Assembly (NCBI GenBank): GCA_029204045.2
Contig: CM055066.1
Location: 51,330,998 to 51,394,997, forward strand
Source of the DNA: Tillandsia leiboldiana
Taxonomy: Eukaryota; Streptophyta; Magnoliopsida; Poales; Bromeliaceae
Reading direction: 5' to 3'
DNA: 64,000 nucleotides
The translations under genes were made by a program, and so were the position numbers. Position 1 is the first letter of the stretch, and each line of letters opens with the position of its first letter. Below, one piece after another: positions 35,560-46,687 of the stretch. The notes under the pieces were generated by a model. It did no database searches, was not told the origin of the DNA, and was given only the letters and a program-made list of their open reading frames with translations.

Positions 35560-36075
35560 TAATCCGCGCAAAAAGGAAGCACCTTTCGATCGACCCACAT
35601 CCCAAATCGCACAAAAAAAAAAAAAAAATCGCGAACAGAGCAAAAGGAAGGAGCCATACCTCAACCTCAACCCTAGAGAGAGAAATAGAGAGAGAGAGAG
35701 GGGGGAAGAGGGAGATGGAGAGAAGGAGCCGGAGCGAGGGATTCAAGAGAGAGAGAGGGAGAGAGGGGAGAGGGGATTGGGGGATTGGGGGAATTGGGGT
35801 TAGGGTTTTGGGGGTCGCCTCCTCGAGAAAGGTAGCGTTTTTAGCCTACTACCATGATGTTGTTGATGATGATGATGATGATGATGATGATATGGGCGAA
35901 GTGTAATTTCCTCCATTATCTCTTTCTCTCTCTAAACCACTCTCTTTCTTTCTCTCTCTAAAACTCTCTCTCTCTCTAGAGCGATGAAATGATGCTTTTG
36001 GTTTTGGGTTTTGGATTTTCTCTCACTAAAAATCTCTCTCTCTCTCTATCTCTCTCTCTTCTTCATCTCCAAACC
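35560..36075 (-). promoter_or_regulatory. INO80B-like leader and promoter region with CT/GA microsatellites
   Basis: The minus-strand leader exon probably ends near 35661 with donor GAG/GTATGG, joined to the acceptor at about 35268 before the start codon. Upstream are (GA)n at 35680-35770, (GAT)n at 35858-35892 and several (CT)n runs at 35915-36060. No clear TATA box is seen. CT-rich leaders are common in TATA-less plant promoters. Confidence 0.45.
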
Positions 36076-36107
36076 CCCCATAGAAAACCAGAGTGTAGCT
36101 TCTTATA

Positions 36108-37138
36108 AGAGAGAACCTTTTCCATGGACCCTGTGCACCATCTCACCTGTGAACCACCCAATGAGATTTTTTTAAAATTTAATTTTATATTAAATTAATT
36201 TTATATAGTTTACTATAAATATATCAAATAACATATTCAATTTTTTTACATTTATTTTTTTTAAAAGTTTTATATATATTCTGACCGTCAATATCTTTTT
36301 AAAAAATATAGTTAATCATAGATTAAATATTTTAAACTTGAGTAGTGAGTGAGGTAAATTAATTTTTTTATCCATTTAGATATTATACTTAATCATAGTT
36401 GAAACTTTTAGAAAATATATTTGTTTAAACTTTTAGAAAACATATTTGTTTGAGAATTTTTTTAAGAATTTTTTTAATTCAACTTTACATTTGGTTAATT
36501 TCAGCACTCTATAAACATATCGAATAGCAGATATATTACTATAAAATTCAACTTTTCACAATTATTCCTTCAAAAATTCTAAGTTGTTCGTATATATTCT
36601 TACGGTAAATATCGGTTAGAAAAATATAGTTAACTATAGATTAAATGTCTTAACCTTGATTAGTAAGTGAGGTAAATTTATTTTTTTATCTTTTTATATA
36701 TTATACTTAATCATAGTTGAAATTTTTGGAGGGACATATTTGGATGGATAAAATTGATATTTTACTTGTTCGATAGAATCTTTTTTCACCACCCAATAAA
36801 ATTTTTTTAATTAATTTTACATTAGGTTAATTTTATATAGCTATAAATATATTGAATAACAGATATATTCTTTTTATATTTATTTCTTCAAAAGTTTTAT
36901 ATATGTTCTTACCGTCAATATCTGTTAGAAAAATATAGTTAATCATAGATTAAATACTTTAATCTTGATTAGTGAGTGAGGTAAATTTTTTTTTTACACA
37001 TTTAGATATCATACTTAATCATGGGTGAAACTTTTAGGGACATATTTAAGGATAAAATTGGTATTTTACTTGTAAGAGAGAACCTTTTCCATGGACCCTG
37101 TGCACCATCTCACCTGTGGACCACCCAATGAGATTTTT
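36108..37138. repeat. 66-bp direct repeats bracketing a degenerate foldback cluster
   Basis: A 66-bp block (AAGAGAGAACCTTTTCCATG, GACCCTGTGCACCATCTCAC, then ACCACCCAATGAGATTTTTT) occurs at 36108-36173 and again at 37073-37138 with one substitution. Between them are three imperfect tandem copies (about 36190-36440, 36495-36770, 36830-37070) of an AT-rich unit with CATATCGAATAGCAGATATA-like and GATTAGTAAGTGAGGTAAAT words related to the TTAATTGCATAC MITEs. This looks like an insertion followed by a segmental duplication that copied the flank. Confidence 0.7.
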
Positions 37139-37139
37139 T

Positions 37140-38487
37140 TTAATTCACTTTTATACTGTAAATTTATTTTGTACTATTTATAAATTTAGTTATAAAATGT
37201 AGAGCCAATTGTTTAGGAGGCTATTATTTAACCATGAAGATGTCTTTATAACAAATTAGATTTTACATGTGAACTGTAAAATTATTATTTTATCCTTTTA
37301 AATATCATCAATTTGTTTAATTTATTTTTAAGTTAGGGACAAAATAGGTATTTTAATTTCCTTTTTATTCTGTAGAAATTTAATCTGGGTTTAAGCCGAG
37401 ATGATTTAACGATTACTAATAGCGGGATATTTTTTTGAATAACGGAGAAATATACGAGGAATTTATTTGAAATAAAAGAAAAGGTAGGAATATATTAGAT
37501 ATTTCAGAAATTTTGAGAAATTATCTCTAAAATTGTAATGTCTAATATACTCTTTAAAACTTAAAAATATATAATATTCTGTGATCGATTAAAATATTTT
37601 TATTGATTTTTAAAAATTTCTTCAAATGTTTTCAAAATTCTATGATTTACTAATAAAATTTAAAATTTTAAAAAATATTTTGAAATTAAAAAGATAAATT
37701 TGAAAATTTTGAATAATAGTCAACGGTGATAAGCAAAAGCCCCTAAAATTAATATAATTAGGCAATATTTTGATAGTATTAAAACTCTCATTAATTTTGT
37801 ATTAAGAAATTATCACACCTATATAAATTTGAAGATCAGAATCAAACCTATTTAAAATCTTTGCTATACGAAAAAGTATAAAATTTAATTTTTAGGTACC
37901 AAAAGTAAAAATTTTAGTTCAAAATTTTCTATTTACACAATTACACCCAATATATTTATTGTATATGATTTTTAAACAGGAGTAAGTGGTATGTTTTTAT
38001 ATGCACAGAGTTCTCCGTGCTTATAAGTCGTTTTCGATGTTGTGACTTCTGAATCGATGATCAGCTCCGTTAGATATGAACTAGAGTATTTGAAGTAATT
38101 AGAAAATGAATTTCGTGATTTTTCGATATCATTTGTCTAGTGATCGAATTGACTCAAATTTAATAATTTTAATAGTCGTAATGAACTATTCGTAAGTTTA
38201 ATGGTATAAAAATATTCAAATCATATAAATTTTTTATAGAAATTTCTTTATATTGTATAAAACAAATTAATATTTTTGATTTAAAACTTTAATGTCATAT
38301 CATCATATTTTATGAGATTTTTATCTTCAGCCCTTGATTTTAAGCCATTTCGATTACTAAGCAAATGATATAAAAAAATTACGAAATTTATTTTCTAAAT
38401 ACTTCAAATACTTTAGATCAAGTTTGATAAAATCGATCATCGATTCGGAAGTTCCAATATCGATAACCATTTATAAGTTTGAAGGGC
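37140..38487. other. Gene-free AT-rich stretch
   Basis: No open frame of note. From about 37997 a repeat begins (CAGAGTTCTCCGTGCTTATAAG, then GAATCGATGATCAGCTCCGTTAG). It resumes after the hAT MITE at 38819-38840 (GGAGGGCTCCATGCTTATAA), so the MITE is nested in it. A related, reverse-oriented remnant with CTAACGGAGCCGATTTTCGA lies at 41200-41730. Confidence 0.5.
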
Positions 38488-38818
38488 TAGGGATGCAAAT
38501 GGATCCGGGTTGGTGGAGCATCCGCCCCGAGTGGGACGGTAAGTGAGAATAAAAAATATGAACAAATATAATTCGTCCCAGAATCCACCGTAAGTTAATG
38601 AAGCGGGAGGCGAAAAATTCCTTTCTTCCTTCGATCCGTTCCGATTCATCAAAAATCCGCCAAAATTCTCTCCCACCACCATTAGCCCTTAATGGAGCGG
38701 TAAATGAAGGCCAAAAATAAATTAAAATTAATACGTCCCGAATCCACCCCGATCCGACAATAAATGAAGTAAGAGGTCGAGGTCCTCTCCGGCCCCCGGA
38801 TCCGCCCCTGCATCCCTA
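38488..38818. mobile_element. hAT-type MITE, 331 bp
   Basis: Ends TAGGGATGCAAATGGATCCG and CGCCCCTGCATCCCTA. Flanks TGAAGGGC and CGGAGGGC agree at 6 of 8 positions, consistent with a decayed 8-bp hAT duplication. The interior has mirrored GAGCGGTAAATGAAG / GGACGGTAAGTGAG motifs. It is nested inside an older repeat (37997-38840). Confidence 0.65.
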
Positions 38819-38849
38819 CGGAGGGCTCCATGCTTATAAAAATATAAGC

Positions 38850-39099
38850 TATGCTACATGTACACCTCATTTGGGGTGTACATCCTACACCTAGCCCATC
38901 CTAAGGTGGGCATTCATCTAGAGGTAGCAATCCAGCCCGCTGTTCGTGAGCCAGCTCGTGTTCGGCTCGAAATGAGCTCGAGATCGAATCGCTCGTTTAG
39001 TAAACGAGCCGAACACGAGCCGAATTTTTCAACTCGTTTAATAAACGAGCCGAACACGAGCTGTGGTCAGCTCGCTCGTGTTCGGCTCGATAACGGCTC

Positions 39100-39185
<86 letters not shown>

Positions 39186-39555
39186 CTATTTAGATTTTAA
39201 GCTATTAATTTTTTATAAATTATATTTTTTTAAAAAAAATTTAGTTTTACATCTAATAATAGGAATGAAAATCAAACTTGTTGTTCGCGAGCCAGCTCGT
39301 GTTCGGCTTGTTAATAAACGAGCCGAACACGAGACGAATTTTTCAGCTCGATATTTAAACGAGCCAGTTCGTGTTCGGCTCGTTTATTATTAAACGAGCC
39401 GAACACGAGCCGACCCCAGCTCGCTCGTGTTCGGCTCGTTGTCACCCCTACATTCATCCACTCGTCACTTCGAAGTGACGAGTGGAATTCATCCCATCCT
39501 AGAATTGATGGGATGTAAGATATACACCTCAAATGAGATGTACACTTAGCTTTTT
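38850..39555. mobile_element. GTACACCTCATTTGGGGTGTAC foldback element split by a hAT MITE
   Basis: The outer arms are GCTACATGTACACCTCATTT and ATGAGATGTACACTTAGC, with an inner pair CACTCGTCACTTCG / CGAAGTGACGAGTG. The same element without an insert is at 51585-51757. Here positions 38919-39450 are a separate hAT element that landed in CATTCATC. Confidence 0.7.
38919..39450. mobile_element. hAT-type MITE with internal (AT)n, perfect 8-bp TSD
   Basis: 532 bp from TAGAGGTAGCAATCCAGC to CGTTGTCACCCCTA, flanked by CATTCATC on both sides (38911-38918, 39451-39458). The interior is built of GCTCGTGTTCGGCTCG and AACGAGCCGAACACGAGC words in both orientations, with an (AT)n run at about 39105-39182. 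The sister copy is at 52257-52714. Confidence 0.85.
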
Positions 39556-39981
39556 CCTTTAGAATATTGTCCCCAACACCAAATTGAATATACATAATGA
39601 TCATAATTATGTAACACTTAATTCACATTTAATAAATTATAATAATTTTATTTTTGTATGTAAAAAATCATTTATAATTAGTTTACATTTAAACTTAATT
39701 GCTAAATTATCCACCTGTTGTTTGCTGATGTGGTGGACTATTACCAGGTAATGATTTGAAGTAGCTACCAATTAGGTGTAATATTTTTTTAATAAAAAAA
39801 AGGTTTTAAAAATAAGTTGGAATCATTATTGGGTATTTTAATTTTAAATCTACTTTTTCAGTTTTTATTTTTCTTAATGTGTTTGGATGATTGAGTTGAA
39901 AATATAAGGGCATTGTATATTAGTTTATTCTTCTGTTTGGAATTGTTAGGAGATTATATTATATGTGATAAATATTAAAAA

Positions 39982-40020
<39 letters not shown>

Positions 40021-40139
40021 TTAAATAATAGATAATTTTTTATAAAAATTTAAGTGATTAAATTTACATTTTTCAAAAATTTTCTGTTTTGCAAATATAT
40101 TCCTTTAATGTACTGAACTACAAATAAGAAAAATTTTAG

Positions 40140-40158
40140 GAGCAATATTATCTATTCA

Positions 40159-40207
<49 letters not shown>

Positions 40208-40682
40208 GTTATCTATGTGTAATTACTATTTTGCCCTTTCAAATATATCATAAACCCTAAAACCCTAAACCCCTATACCCTAAAACTCTAAACCCTAAAC
40301 CCAAAACCCTAAAACCCTAAACCCTAAACCCTAAAACCCTAAAAAATTCTAAACCCTAAACCCTAAAACCCTAAACCCTAAATCCTAGAACCCTAAAAAA
40401 CCCTAAACCCTAAACCCTAAAACCCTAAACGCTAAGCCCTAAAACCCTAAAAAATCATAAAACCTAAACCCTAAACTCTAAACCCGGGCAAAATAGGTAT
40501 ATCTGATAGTTTTCAACTCCGATTATTATTTAACTCTAGTTTAACCCTAGTTAACTTAACAAAGGGAAACGGTAGGGGTATTTTTAATAACGGCGGAACG
40601 TATGAAGGGTATATTAGAAAGAAAAAAATAAGAGAGGTAAATCAGATATTTCTTCATATTTCAGGGGTACACAGGCAATTAT

Positions 40683-40748
<66 letters not shown>
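40140..40748. repeat. Foldback element containing a telomere-like CCCTAAA array
   Basis: Between (AT)n runs at 40160-40205 and 40688-40748 lies a repeat whose left side is GTAATTACTATTTTGCCCTT and whose right side includes GGTAGGGGTATTTTTAATAA and TTTCAGGGGTACACAGGCAA. About 40248-40485 is a run of CCCTAAA, CCCTAAAA and variants. The copy at 40740-41112 has the same flanks but ordinary sequence where the array sits. The copy at 54226-54891 has an array. Confidence 0.75.
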
Positions 40749-40751
<3 letters not shown>

Positions 40752-41040
40752 CTGTGTGAAATTATTATTTTGCCCTTTCAAATATACCCTTCTACCATAA
40801 CCAACTTTTATTATGTACCCTTACAATTTTCAATAGTTTTGGTAGATAGGGACAAAATAGATATATCTGATAGTTTTCAACTCCGATTATTATTTAACTC
40901 TAGTTTAACCCTAGTTAACTTAACAAAAGGGAAACGGTAGGGGTATTTTTAATAACGGTGGAACGTATGAAGGGTATATTGGAAAAAAAAAATAAGAGGG
41001 GTAAATTAGATATTTCTTCAGATTTCAGGAGTACAGACAA

Positions 41041-41112
<72 letters not shown>
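40740..41112. repeat. Foldback element, telomere-like array absent, with (CT)n and (AT)n tail
   Basis: Same family as 40140-40748: GAAATTATTATTTTGCCCTT on the left, GGGAAACGGTAGGGGTATTT on the right, ending in (CT)n 41043-41084 and (AT)n 41085-41112. Between the flanks is CTTCTACCATAACCAACTTT and similar unique sequence, so this is the uninterrupted form. From 41113 to 42026 the DNA is AT-rich with no gene besides the repeat remnant at 41200-41730. Confidence 0.65.
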
Positions 41113-41114
<2 letters not shown>

Positions 41115-42026
41115 TGTAAATTTTACATTATATATTCATTCAAATACATACTAATATTTACTCACTAATTTTGTCAAATTAAATTTAGAGTAGTACATGT
41201 ACACTTATATGTAGGATGCTATTAATAACAAAAGAAATTTGCCAACGCTTTGATTGCAGAATAAATTTGATTTCATAATTGATTCTATTTGACATGATTT
41301 ATTTTATTAAAATTATCTAAAAATTAAATTTTATAATTTTTTAATATTATCTGTCAAGCAATCAAAAAATTTTAAAAAATAATTTTAATGACTGAAGCGG
41401 CATATTTGTAAATTCAACAATATAAAATGATTTAAATTATGTAAAATTTTGATAAAAAATTATACTTATCATTGAGAGTAAGATCAATATTTTCGAATTA
41501 AAATTTAAGTTTTTTTATCACTATTTTTTTTTAGATTTGTATTTTTAATTATTTATTTTGAGACTATTCAGTCACTAGACAAACAAAATTGAAAAATTAT
41601 AAAATTTAGTTTCTAAATTATTCTAACGGAGCCGATTTTCGAATCAGATGTCTCATTATCAAAAATAACTTGAAAGTACAAAGATCTAATATCCTCGAAT
41701 TTAAAATGTTCACTACTATTATTATGATGATCTCTATACTAATAGCAATTGTTCTCTAATAACTTAAGTTGATATATATATTTTTTATATATATATGTCT
41801 CAGTTTAAATATATTCTCTATGATAAATGTTCTTCACTACAAGTTTTGTGATTCAAGGATGAAAAGAGAAAGAAGAAACAATGGAATTCAATTCAATTCA
41901 ATTCTATTCGATCCAAACAAGACATTAAATTCCGACGCAAAAAATCAATCCAACTTGAATTTGCGGTCGGAACTGCAGATGATTACGATCAAGCCCGGCG
42001 TGCGTGAGCAGCTCGATCGATCGATT

Positions 42027-42764
42027 CTACTGGAGCGAGGCGAAGGAGGCGATGGCGAGGCAGTTGCTGATCAGCTGTATCAGCGTCTCGTCGTAGCTCG
42101 CCATGAGTGACTCCATGTCGACATCTTCGAACCCTTGCTCGCAGGTCTCGAAGTCCGAGAGCACCGCGCTCAGCATGCTGCCCACCGTGCCCCTGTCGTG
42201 GGCCTCGATGGCCTTCAAAGCGTTGTCGAGGGCGTCCGGCACGTCGTCGTACTGACTGATGCATGTTTCCATGATAGACTTCAGCCTCTCGCCGTCTTTA
42301 GCGCCTGCGAGCAGTTTGGAGGCGACAGATTTCGCCTCCTCCAGGTGCGTCCGGATAGCCTGCATCTCCAGCTTCAGCAACGCTTTGGCGTCGAGGGAGC
42401 CCGACAAGGGCAGGAGCAATTTGGTCGACGAAACGCAAAGGTCTGGGTGGTCGGTGTGGCTGCAGATGGTTATGACCGCACTGTCGAGCAAGCTGAGAGA
42501 CGAGCCGGCATCAGTGCTGGCCGATTGAGGAGGGGGGGCGGTCGGAGGAGAGGCGGTCGGAGGAGGGGAGGCCTTTGGTCCGGATTTAGGAGGCGGAGGG
42601 GAGACTTTGGGGGTCGGAGGAGGAGAAGAAGAAGAAGAAGAATTTGATGAATGGTTAACTGGGACCGCATGGGGAGATGTGCGGGGAACACAGTGAGAGG
42701 CAGCAGGACGGAAAAAGAAGCATGAGATGTGAAGGAGAACAAAAAGTGCGATTTCTGGCCTCAT
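42027..42764 (-). CDS. Secreted PMEI-domain protein (pectin methylesterase/invertase inhibitor-like)
   Basis: Intronless, 245 aa. A signal peptide is evident (MRPEIALFVLLHISCFFF, likely cleaved near AASHC). A Ser run and a Pro-rich hinge (residues 41-80, SPPPTPKVSPPPPKSGPKAS) resemble cell-wall extensin-type spacers. The PMEI four-helix domain, about 85-245, has the expected disulfide Cys pairs C101/C110 (ICSHTDHPDLC) and C168/C208, with a further Cys at 235 in LISNCLAI. Such proteins bind pectin methylesterase or invertase in the apoplast; which one cannot be told from sequence. The ATG at 42764 is chosen over the longer upstream frame because it gives a clean signal peptide and lies about 90 nt from a TATA box. 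The long Pro-rich hinge is unusual for a stand-alone inhibitor. Confidence 0.9.
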   Translation of the reverse strand: MRPEIALFVLLHISCFFFRPAASHCVPRTSPHAVPVNHSSNSSSSSSPPPTPKVSPPPPKSGPKASPPPTASPPTAPPPQSASTDAGSSLSLLDSAVITICSHTDHPDLCVSSTKLLLPLSGSLDAKALLKLEMQAIRTHLEEAKSVASKLLAGAKDGERLKSIMETCISQYDDVPDALDNALKAIEAHDRGTVGSMLSAVLSDFETCEQGFEDVDMESLMASYDETLIQLISNCLAIASFASLQ

Positions 42765-42852
42765 GGTTAATCGGCGAAGAAAGGAGGAGGCCAGAACCAA
42801 TGAAAGAAAGAGAAGTGGAAGTTGATGAGGGAAAATAATGAAGTGCAAGAGT

Positions 42853-42862
42853 GTATATATAG
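42853..42862 (-). promoter_or_regulatory. TATA box of the PMEI-domain gene
   Basis: TATATATA on the minus strand, about 90 nt upstream of the start codon, followed by a short leader. A CT microsatellite lies just upstream on the sense strand. Spacing fits a start site near 42825. Confidence 0.6.
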
Positions 42863-43048
42863 AGAGAGAGAGAGTGAGAGAAAGAGAGAGGAATGGAGGG
42901 GAGAAGAACAAGGGATGGAGGATAATTTTGGTGGGAATTTGGTTGTTTGTCCTTCAAAGTAGGGTGTTCATTTTGAACTTACCCTAAAACTCTTTAAATA
43001 GTTTTACATTTAGTCTTTCTAAAAATTTACTATCATATAACAAAATAC

Positions 43049-43460
43049 TAGAGATGTTAATGGGTATGGATATCTGAAATTTTATTAGAACTCGAATCCG
43101 GATATTATGGATTTATCTGATGTTAAACAAATATGAATTCGGATACGGATATAAAAGACGAAAACCCACCGGATTTGAATTCGGAATCCAAATTAATTTT
43201 ATATTATATAATAAACCTGTATATAAATATTTGATATTATATTTAAATTTATATTTTAAAAAATTATATTTAATGTAATATATTTTAAAATATTATAAAG
43301 AGAAAAAAGAGAAATAATTATTTCGGGTTTGGATTTGAATATGAATTTTTAAAATCCATCGGAGTCGGAGTCGGATTCGGATTCGGGTTTTGAATTTGTA
43401 GTCGGGTTCGGATTTGAATTTTTAAAAATTTACTCCGAATCCGACCTGTTGACATTCCTA
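43049..43460. mobile_element. hAT-type MITE, 412 bp
   Basis: Ends TAGAGATGTTAATGGGTATG and GACCTGTTGACATTCCTA. Flanks CAAAATAC (43041-43048) and CCCAATAC (43461-43468) match at 6 of 8 bases. The interior holds AATCCGGATATT and mirrored GGATTCGGATTCGGGTTT words. It lies about 285 bp upstream of the PMEI gene's start codon, in or near its promoter. 43470-43890 is AT-rich with no gene. Confidence 0.65.
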
Positions 43461-43890
43461 CCCAATACCTCTATACAGTTATGTACTATGTGCGATTGAT
43501 CCGTTATTTCACCTCACATTTTAACTCAATCACCTACTGATCAAACAATTTGAAATAAAACTATAAGATAAATAAAAAATCAATGAATTATGAACATACA
43601 GTGCAAAATAGTTAAAACATTGTCGAAAATTCAGAGACAAAAACAAAATATTAGTGAAAATTCACAAATTGGGATGTCAAATTTTAAAATTTAAAGACCA
43701 TAATAAAGCTAAAGTTAAAGTCCGAGGACTAGTGGTGCAATTTACCCTTTGTGAAATTTGAAATTTTTACAAGCCGTTATTTTTGGCTTTTAGCGGATGT
43801 TAATTTGGTGGACATTACTTGTTCTTGCTTGCTACATTTGGGGCTTTTCCATATTTAGAGTTCCATTGTTTTTTTTTTTTTTTTTTTTAG

Positions 43891-44983
43891 GCTTTTAGTT
43901 CCATTGTTTTATTAGAGAGTACGAGAGAGTTAAGTTAATAAACCACCTTAAGAAAAGAGTTAGGTTTACATTTAAATCATTTTGTCATGAGCATTCGTAT
44001 ATACACATGTGTGTCATATCATTGGCGTTAATCAGTAATTCCGAAAACTCGAACGGTTAGTTCTATTATTTTATTAGAGAGTACGAGAGAGTTAAGTTAA
44101 TAAACCACCTTAAGAAAAGAGTTAGGTTTACATTTAAATCATTTTGTCATGAGCATTCGTATATACACATGTGTGTCATATCATTGGCGTTAATCAGTAA
44201 TTCCGAAAACTCGAACGGTTAGTTCTATTATTTTATTAGAGAGTACGAGAGAGTTAAGTTAATAAACCACCTTAAGAAAAGAGTTAGGTTTACATTTAAA
44301 TCATTTTGTCATGAGCATTCGCATATACACATGTGTGTCAGATCATTGGCGTTAATCAGTAATTCCGAAAGCTCGAACAGTTAGTTCCATTATTTTATTA
44401 GAGAGTACGAGAGAGTTAAGTTAATAAACCACCTTAAGAAAAGAGTTAGGTTTACATTTAAATCATTTTATCATGAGCATTCGTATATACACATGTGTGT
44501 TAGATCATTGGCGTTAATCAGTAATTCTGAAAGCTCGAACGATTAGTTTCATTATTTTATTAGAGAGTACGAGAGAGTTAAGTTAATAAACCACCTTAAG
44601 AAAAGAGTTAGGTTTACATTTAAATCATTTTGTCATGAGCATTCGCATATACACATGTGTGTCAGATCATTGGCGTTAATCAGTAATTCCGAAAGCTCGA
44701 ACAGTTAGTTCCATTATTTTATTAGAGAGTACGAGAGAGTTAAGTTAATAAACCACCTTAAGAAAAGAGTTAGGTTTACATTTAAATCATTTTGTCATGA
44801 GCATTCGCATATACATATGTGTGTCAGATCATTGGCGTTAATCATTAATTCCGAAAGCTCGAACGGTTAGTTCCATTATTTTATTAGAGAGTACGAGAGA
44901 GTTAAGTTAATAAACCACCTTAAGAAGTGAGTTAGGTTTACATTTAAATCATTTTGTCATGAGCATTCACATATACATATGTG
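43891..44983. repeat. 162-bp tandem array, ~6.7 copies
   Basis: The phase marker GTGTCA (or GTGTTA/GTGTCG) occurs at 44011, 44173, 44335, 44497, 44659, 44821 and 44983: seven steps of exactly 162 bp with no indel. Each unit joins about 110 bp (TTTTATTAGAGAGTACGAGA, GTTAAGTTAATAAACCACCT, CATTTTGTCATGAGCATTCG) to about 50 bp matching the end of the adjacent solo LTR (ATTGGCGTTAATCAGTAATT, GAAAGCTCGAAC). Copies differ at few positions. No coding potential. Confidence 0.93.
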
Positions 44984-45266
44984 TGTCGGATCGTTAAATT
45001 GGCACTAACTATTAATCCCAAAAAATCGAGCTGTTAGAAATACGCAATCAATTCAAAAGCGTACAGATACAGCGTCCATGAGTCTCGACCGGATTTAACC
45101 GACCTGAACGTTAGGTCAATTGTTGGGGCTCTTGCTATTAGGTCTATTATGGACCGCAGCCCCACTCAACTTATTGAGCTCACCTAACTCATCTTATTAG
45201 TCTCCTGGCCTATTGTTATGGGGCTGAAAGTTGAACCTATTTTAATCCATAAATAAATAACCAATA
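44984..45266 (-). mobile_element. Solo LTR, ~283 bp (TRIM family A), perfect 5-bp TSD
   Basis: Reverse-oriented match to the LTRs at 47969-48227 and 48428-48709: it opens TGTCGGATCGTTAAATTGGC, passes GTCTCGACCGGATTTAACC and GGACCGCAGCCCCACTCAAC, and closes AATAAATAACCAATA. Flanked by ATGTG on both sides (44979-44983, 45267-45271). The 162-bp array abuts its left end and repeats that junction. Confidence 0.85.
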
Positions 45267-46687
45267 ATGTGCATTTGTTAGTCAATTTGAAAATTTTTTA
45301 TGATTCGCCTAATTATCTATTTTTATGGTTTTAAAAAATCTTTAAAACTAGGATGGCTAAATTTTTTATTTTTTTTTTGAAAGAAAGGCAGTATGCTGCC
45401 GCTTCATTCAAGGCGGAGATGAATTAAGCTACAGGACAGTCGGTATCTGCAGTGGAGCAGCCGGGCCCAAAAAAGAAAAAAAAAAAAGAAAAGAAAGAGA
45501 AGGGCGGAGTGTGCCTAGGCGCAGAATCTAGTCCAGTTCAAACGGGAGACAAAGGACTAGGATGGCTAAAATTGATCAGTTTAACTAAAGAATTCGATTC
45601 GTACGATCGCATAAGGAACGAGAGACACTTATATCAATTTAAATGTAATGCAATATAATAATTATTAATACACGAGATTAGCGTCGACGAATCAATTACA
45701 TAAGTTTAAGCTAATGAATGCTTAAATTTAGAGGTCAAGGACTAAGAAATATGACGATTTATTTGTAATTGTTCTATCGTTTTGTTTATATCGCTTCAGT
45801 GCCTTAAGATTACTATCTTTGGATTGATTTATGATCTATTTAAGAGATTGTGTTCCATTCAAACCCGAATCCGAAAGCGATTCTAACAAGTTTTGGTTCT
45901 GGTTTAGATCAAGAGATTCAAAACACGACGCAAAATATTATCAAAATCTACTAAGTAATAAAAGTAAAACCACATAATACTGATGTAAAAATATGCTATA
46001 TTGTAGGAATTCATTTATTTTTTAAGAGAAAAAAAATGTATAAAACTTTTCTGAACTATAAATTATTTTGATTCGACTCTTCGAACATAAGATTTAAGCT
46101 AATTGTTTACGTAAATTTACGTAAAATATACTAACTAAATCCGTAATAAACAAATGACATATTCAAAATTTGAAGTAAAAAAGTCACTAATTGCATGGCT
46201 CAAATCAAATAAATTAAAAGATCAGATAGTAAAATTAAAATTTTTAAAGATTAAGTAGTCGGATCCATCAGCTAAATTTTATACACTTTTACCTTTTTAA
46301 AATTCAATTGATTCTTGCTCCATTTAGCCATGGAAATGAGAACCAACACAAATTGCAATTTGTCACAAGAAAATTTTGGTATTAATTCAATTAATTAATT
46401 AAAGCATTAGCATATATAATTTTTAACTTCCTAAATCAACATATTATGAACCATGACATTGAGAAACATAATGGGGCTAGGTCCATTTATTTCAACATTA
46501 CATTTCAACACACACATACACCAATAACCACAATAAAAATGTCTCATGATCACTTGGAGCTTCAAAAACTATGCATAGTTTTTGGTTGAATATATAACAT
46601 GATAATTCAAAGTTTATAGGAAATAATGAGCTCAAAAACAACTTAAAAGTTATATAACGAAAGATCGAAAATGGCGAATGAGAAGGA
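45267..46687. other. Gene-free AT-rich stretch
   Basis: No supported gene. Near 45370-45560 an A/T tract, a GGCAGTATGCTGCC palindrome and TTCATTCAAGGCGG recur from 14640-14700 in the other orientation. These look like the 3' tail of a dispersed element, class unknown. The remainder is AT-rich with the universal stress protein 3' flank at 46500-46687. Confidence 0.4.

Noticed and set aside
38858..39193. Frame ending in an IYIYIY run (and the similar one at 54726-55013)
   Set aside because: Produced by (AT)n microsatellites at transposon ends.
40250..40490. True telomere or chromosome end
   Set aside because: Mixed CCCTAAA/CCCTAAAA units with other words, short, and embedded in a dispersed foldback element with genes on both sides.
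42135..42647. 170-residue plus-strand frame opposite the PMEI gene
   Set aside because: Antisense shadow of a GC-rich intronless gene; no start context or family resemblance.
43891..44983. CRISPR-like array
   Set aside because: A plant nuclear region; whole 162-bp units are repeated with no distinct spacers.
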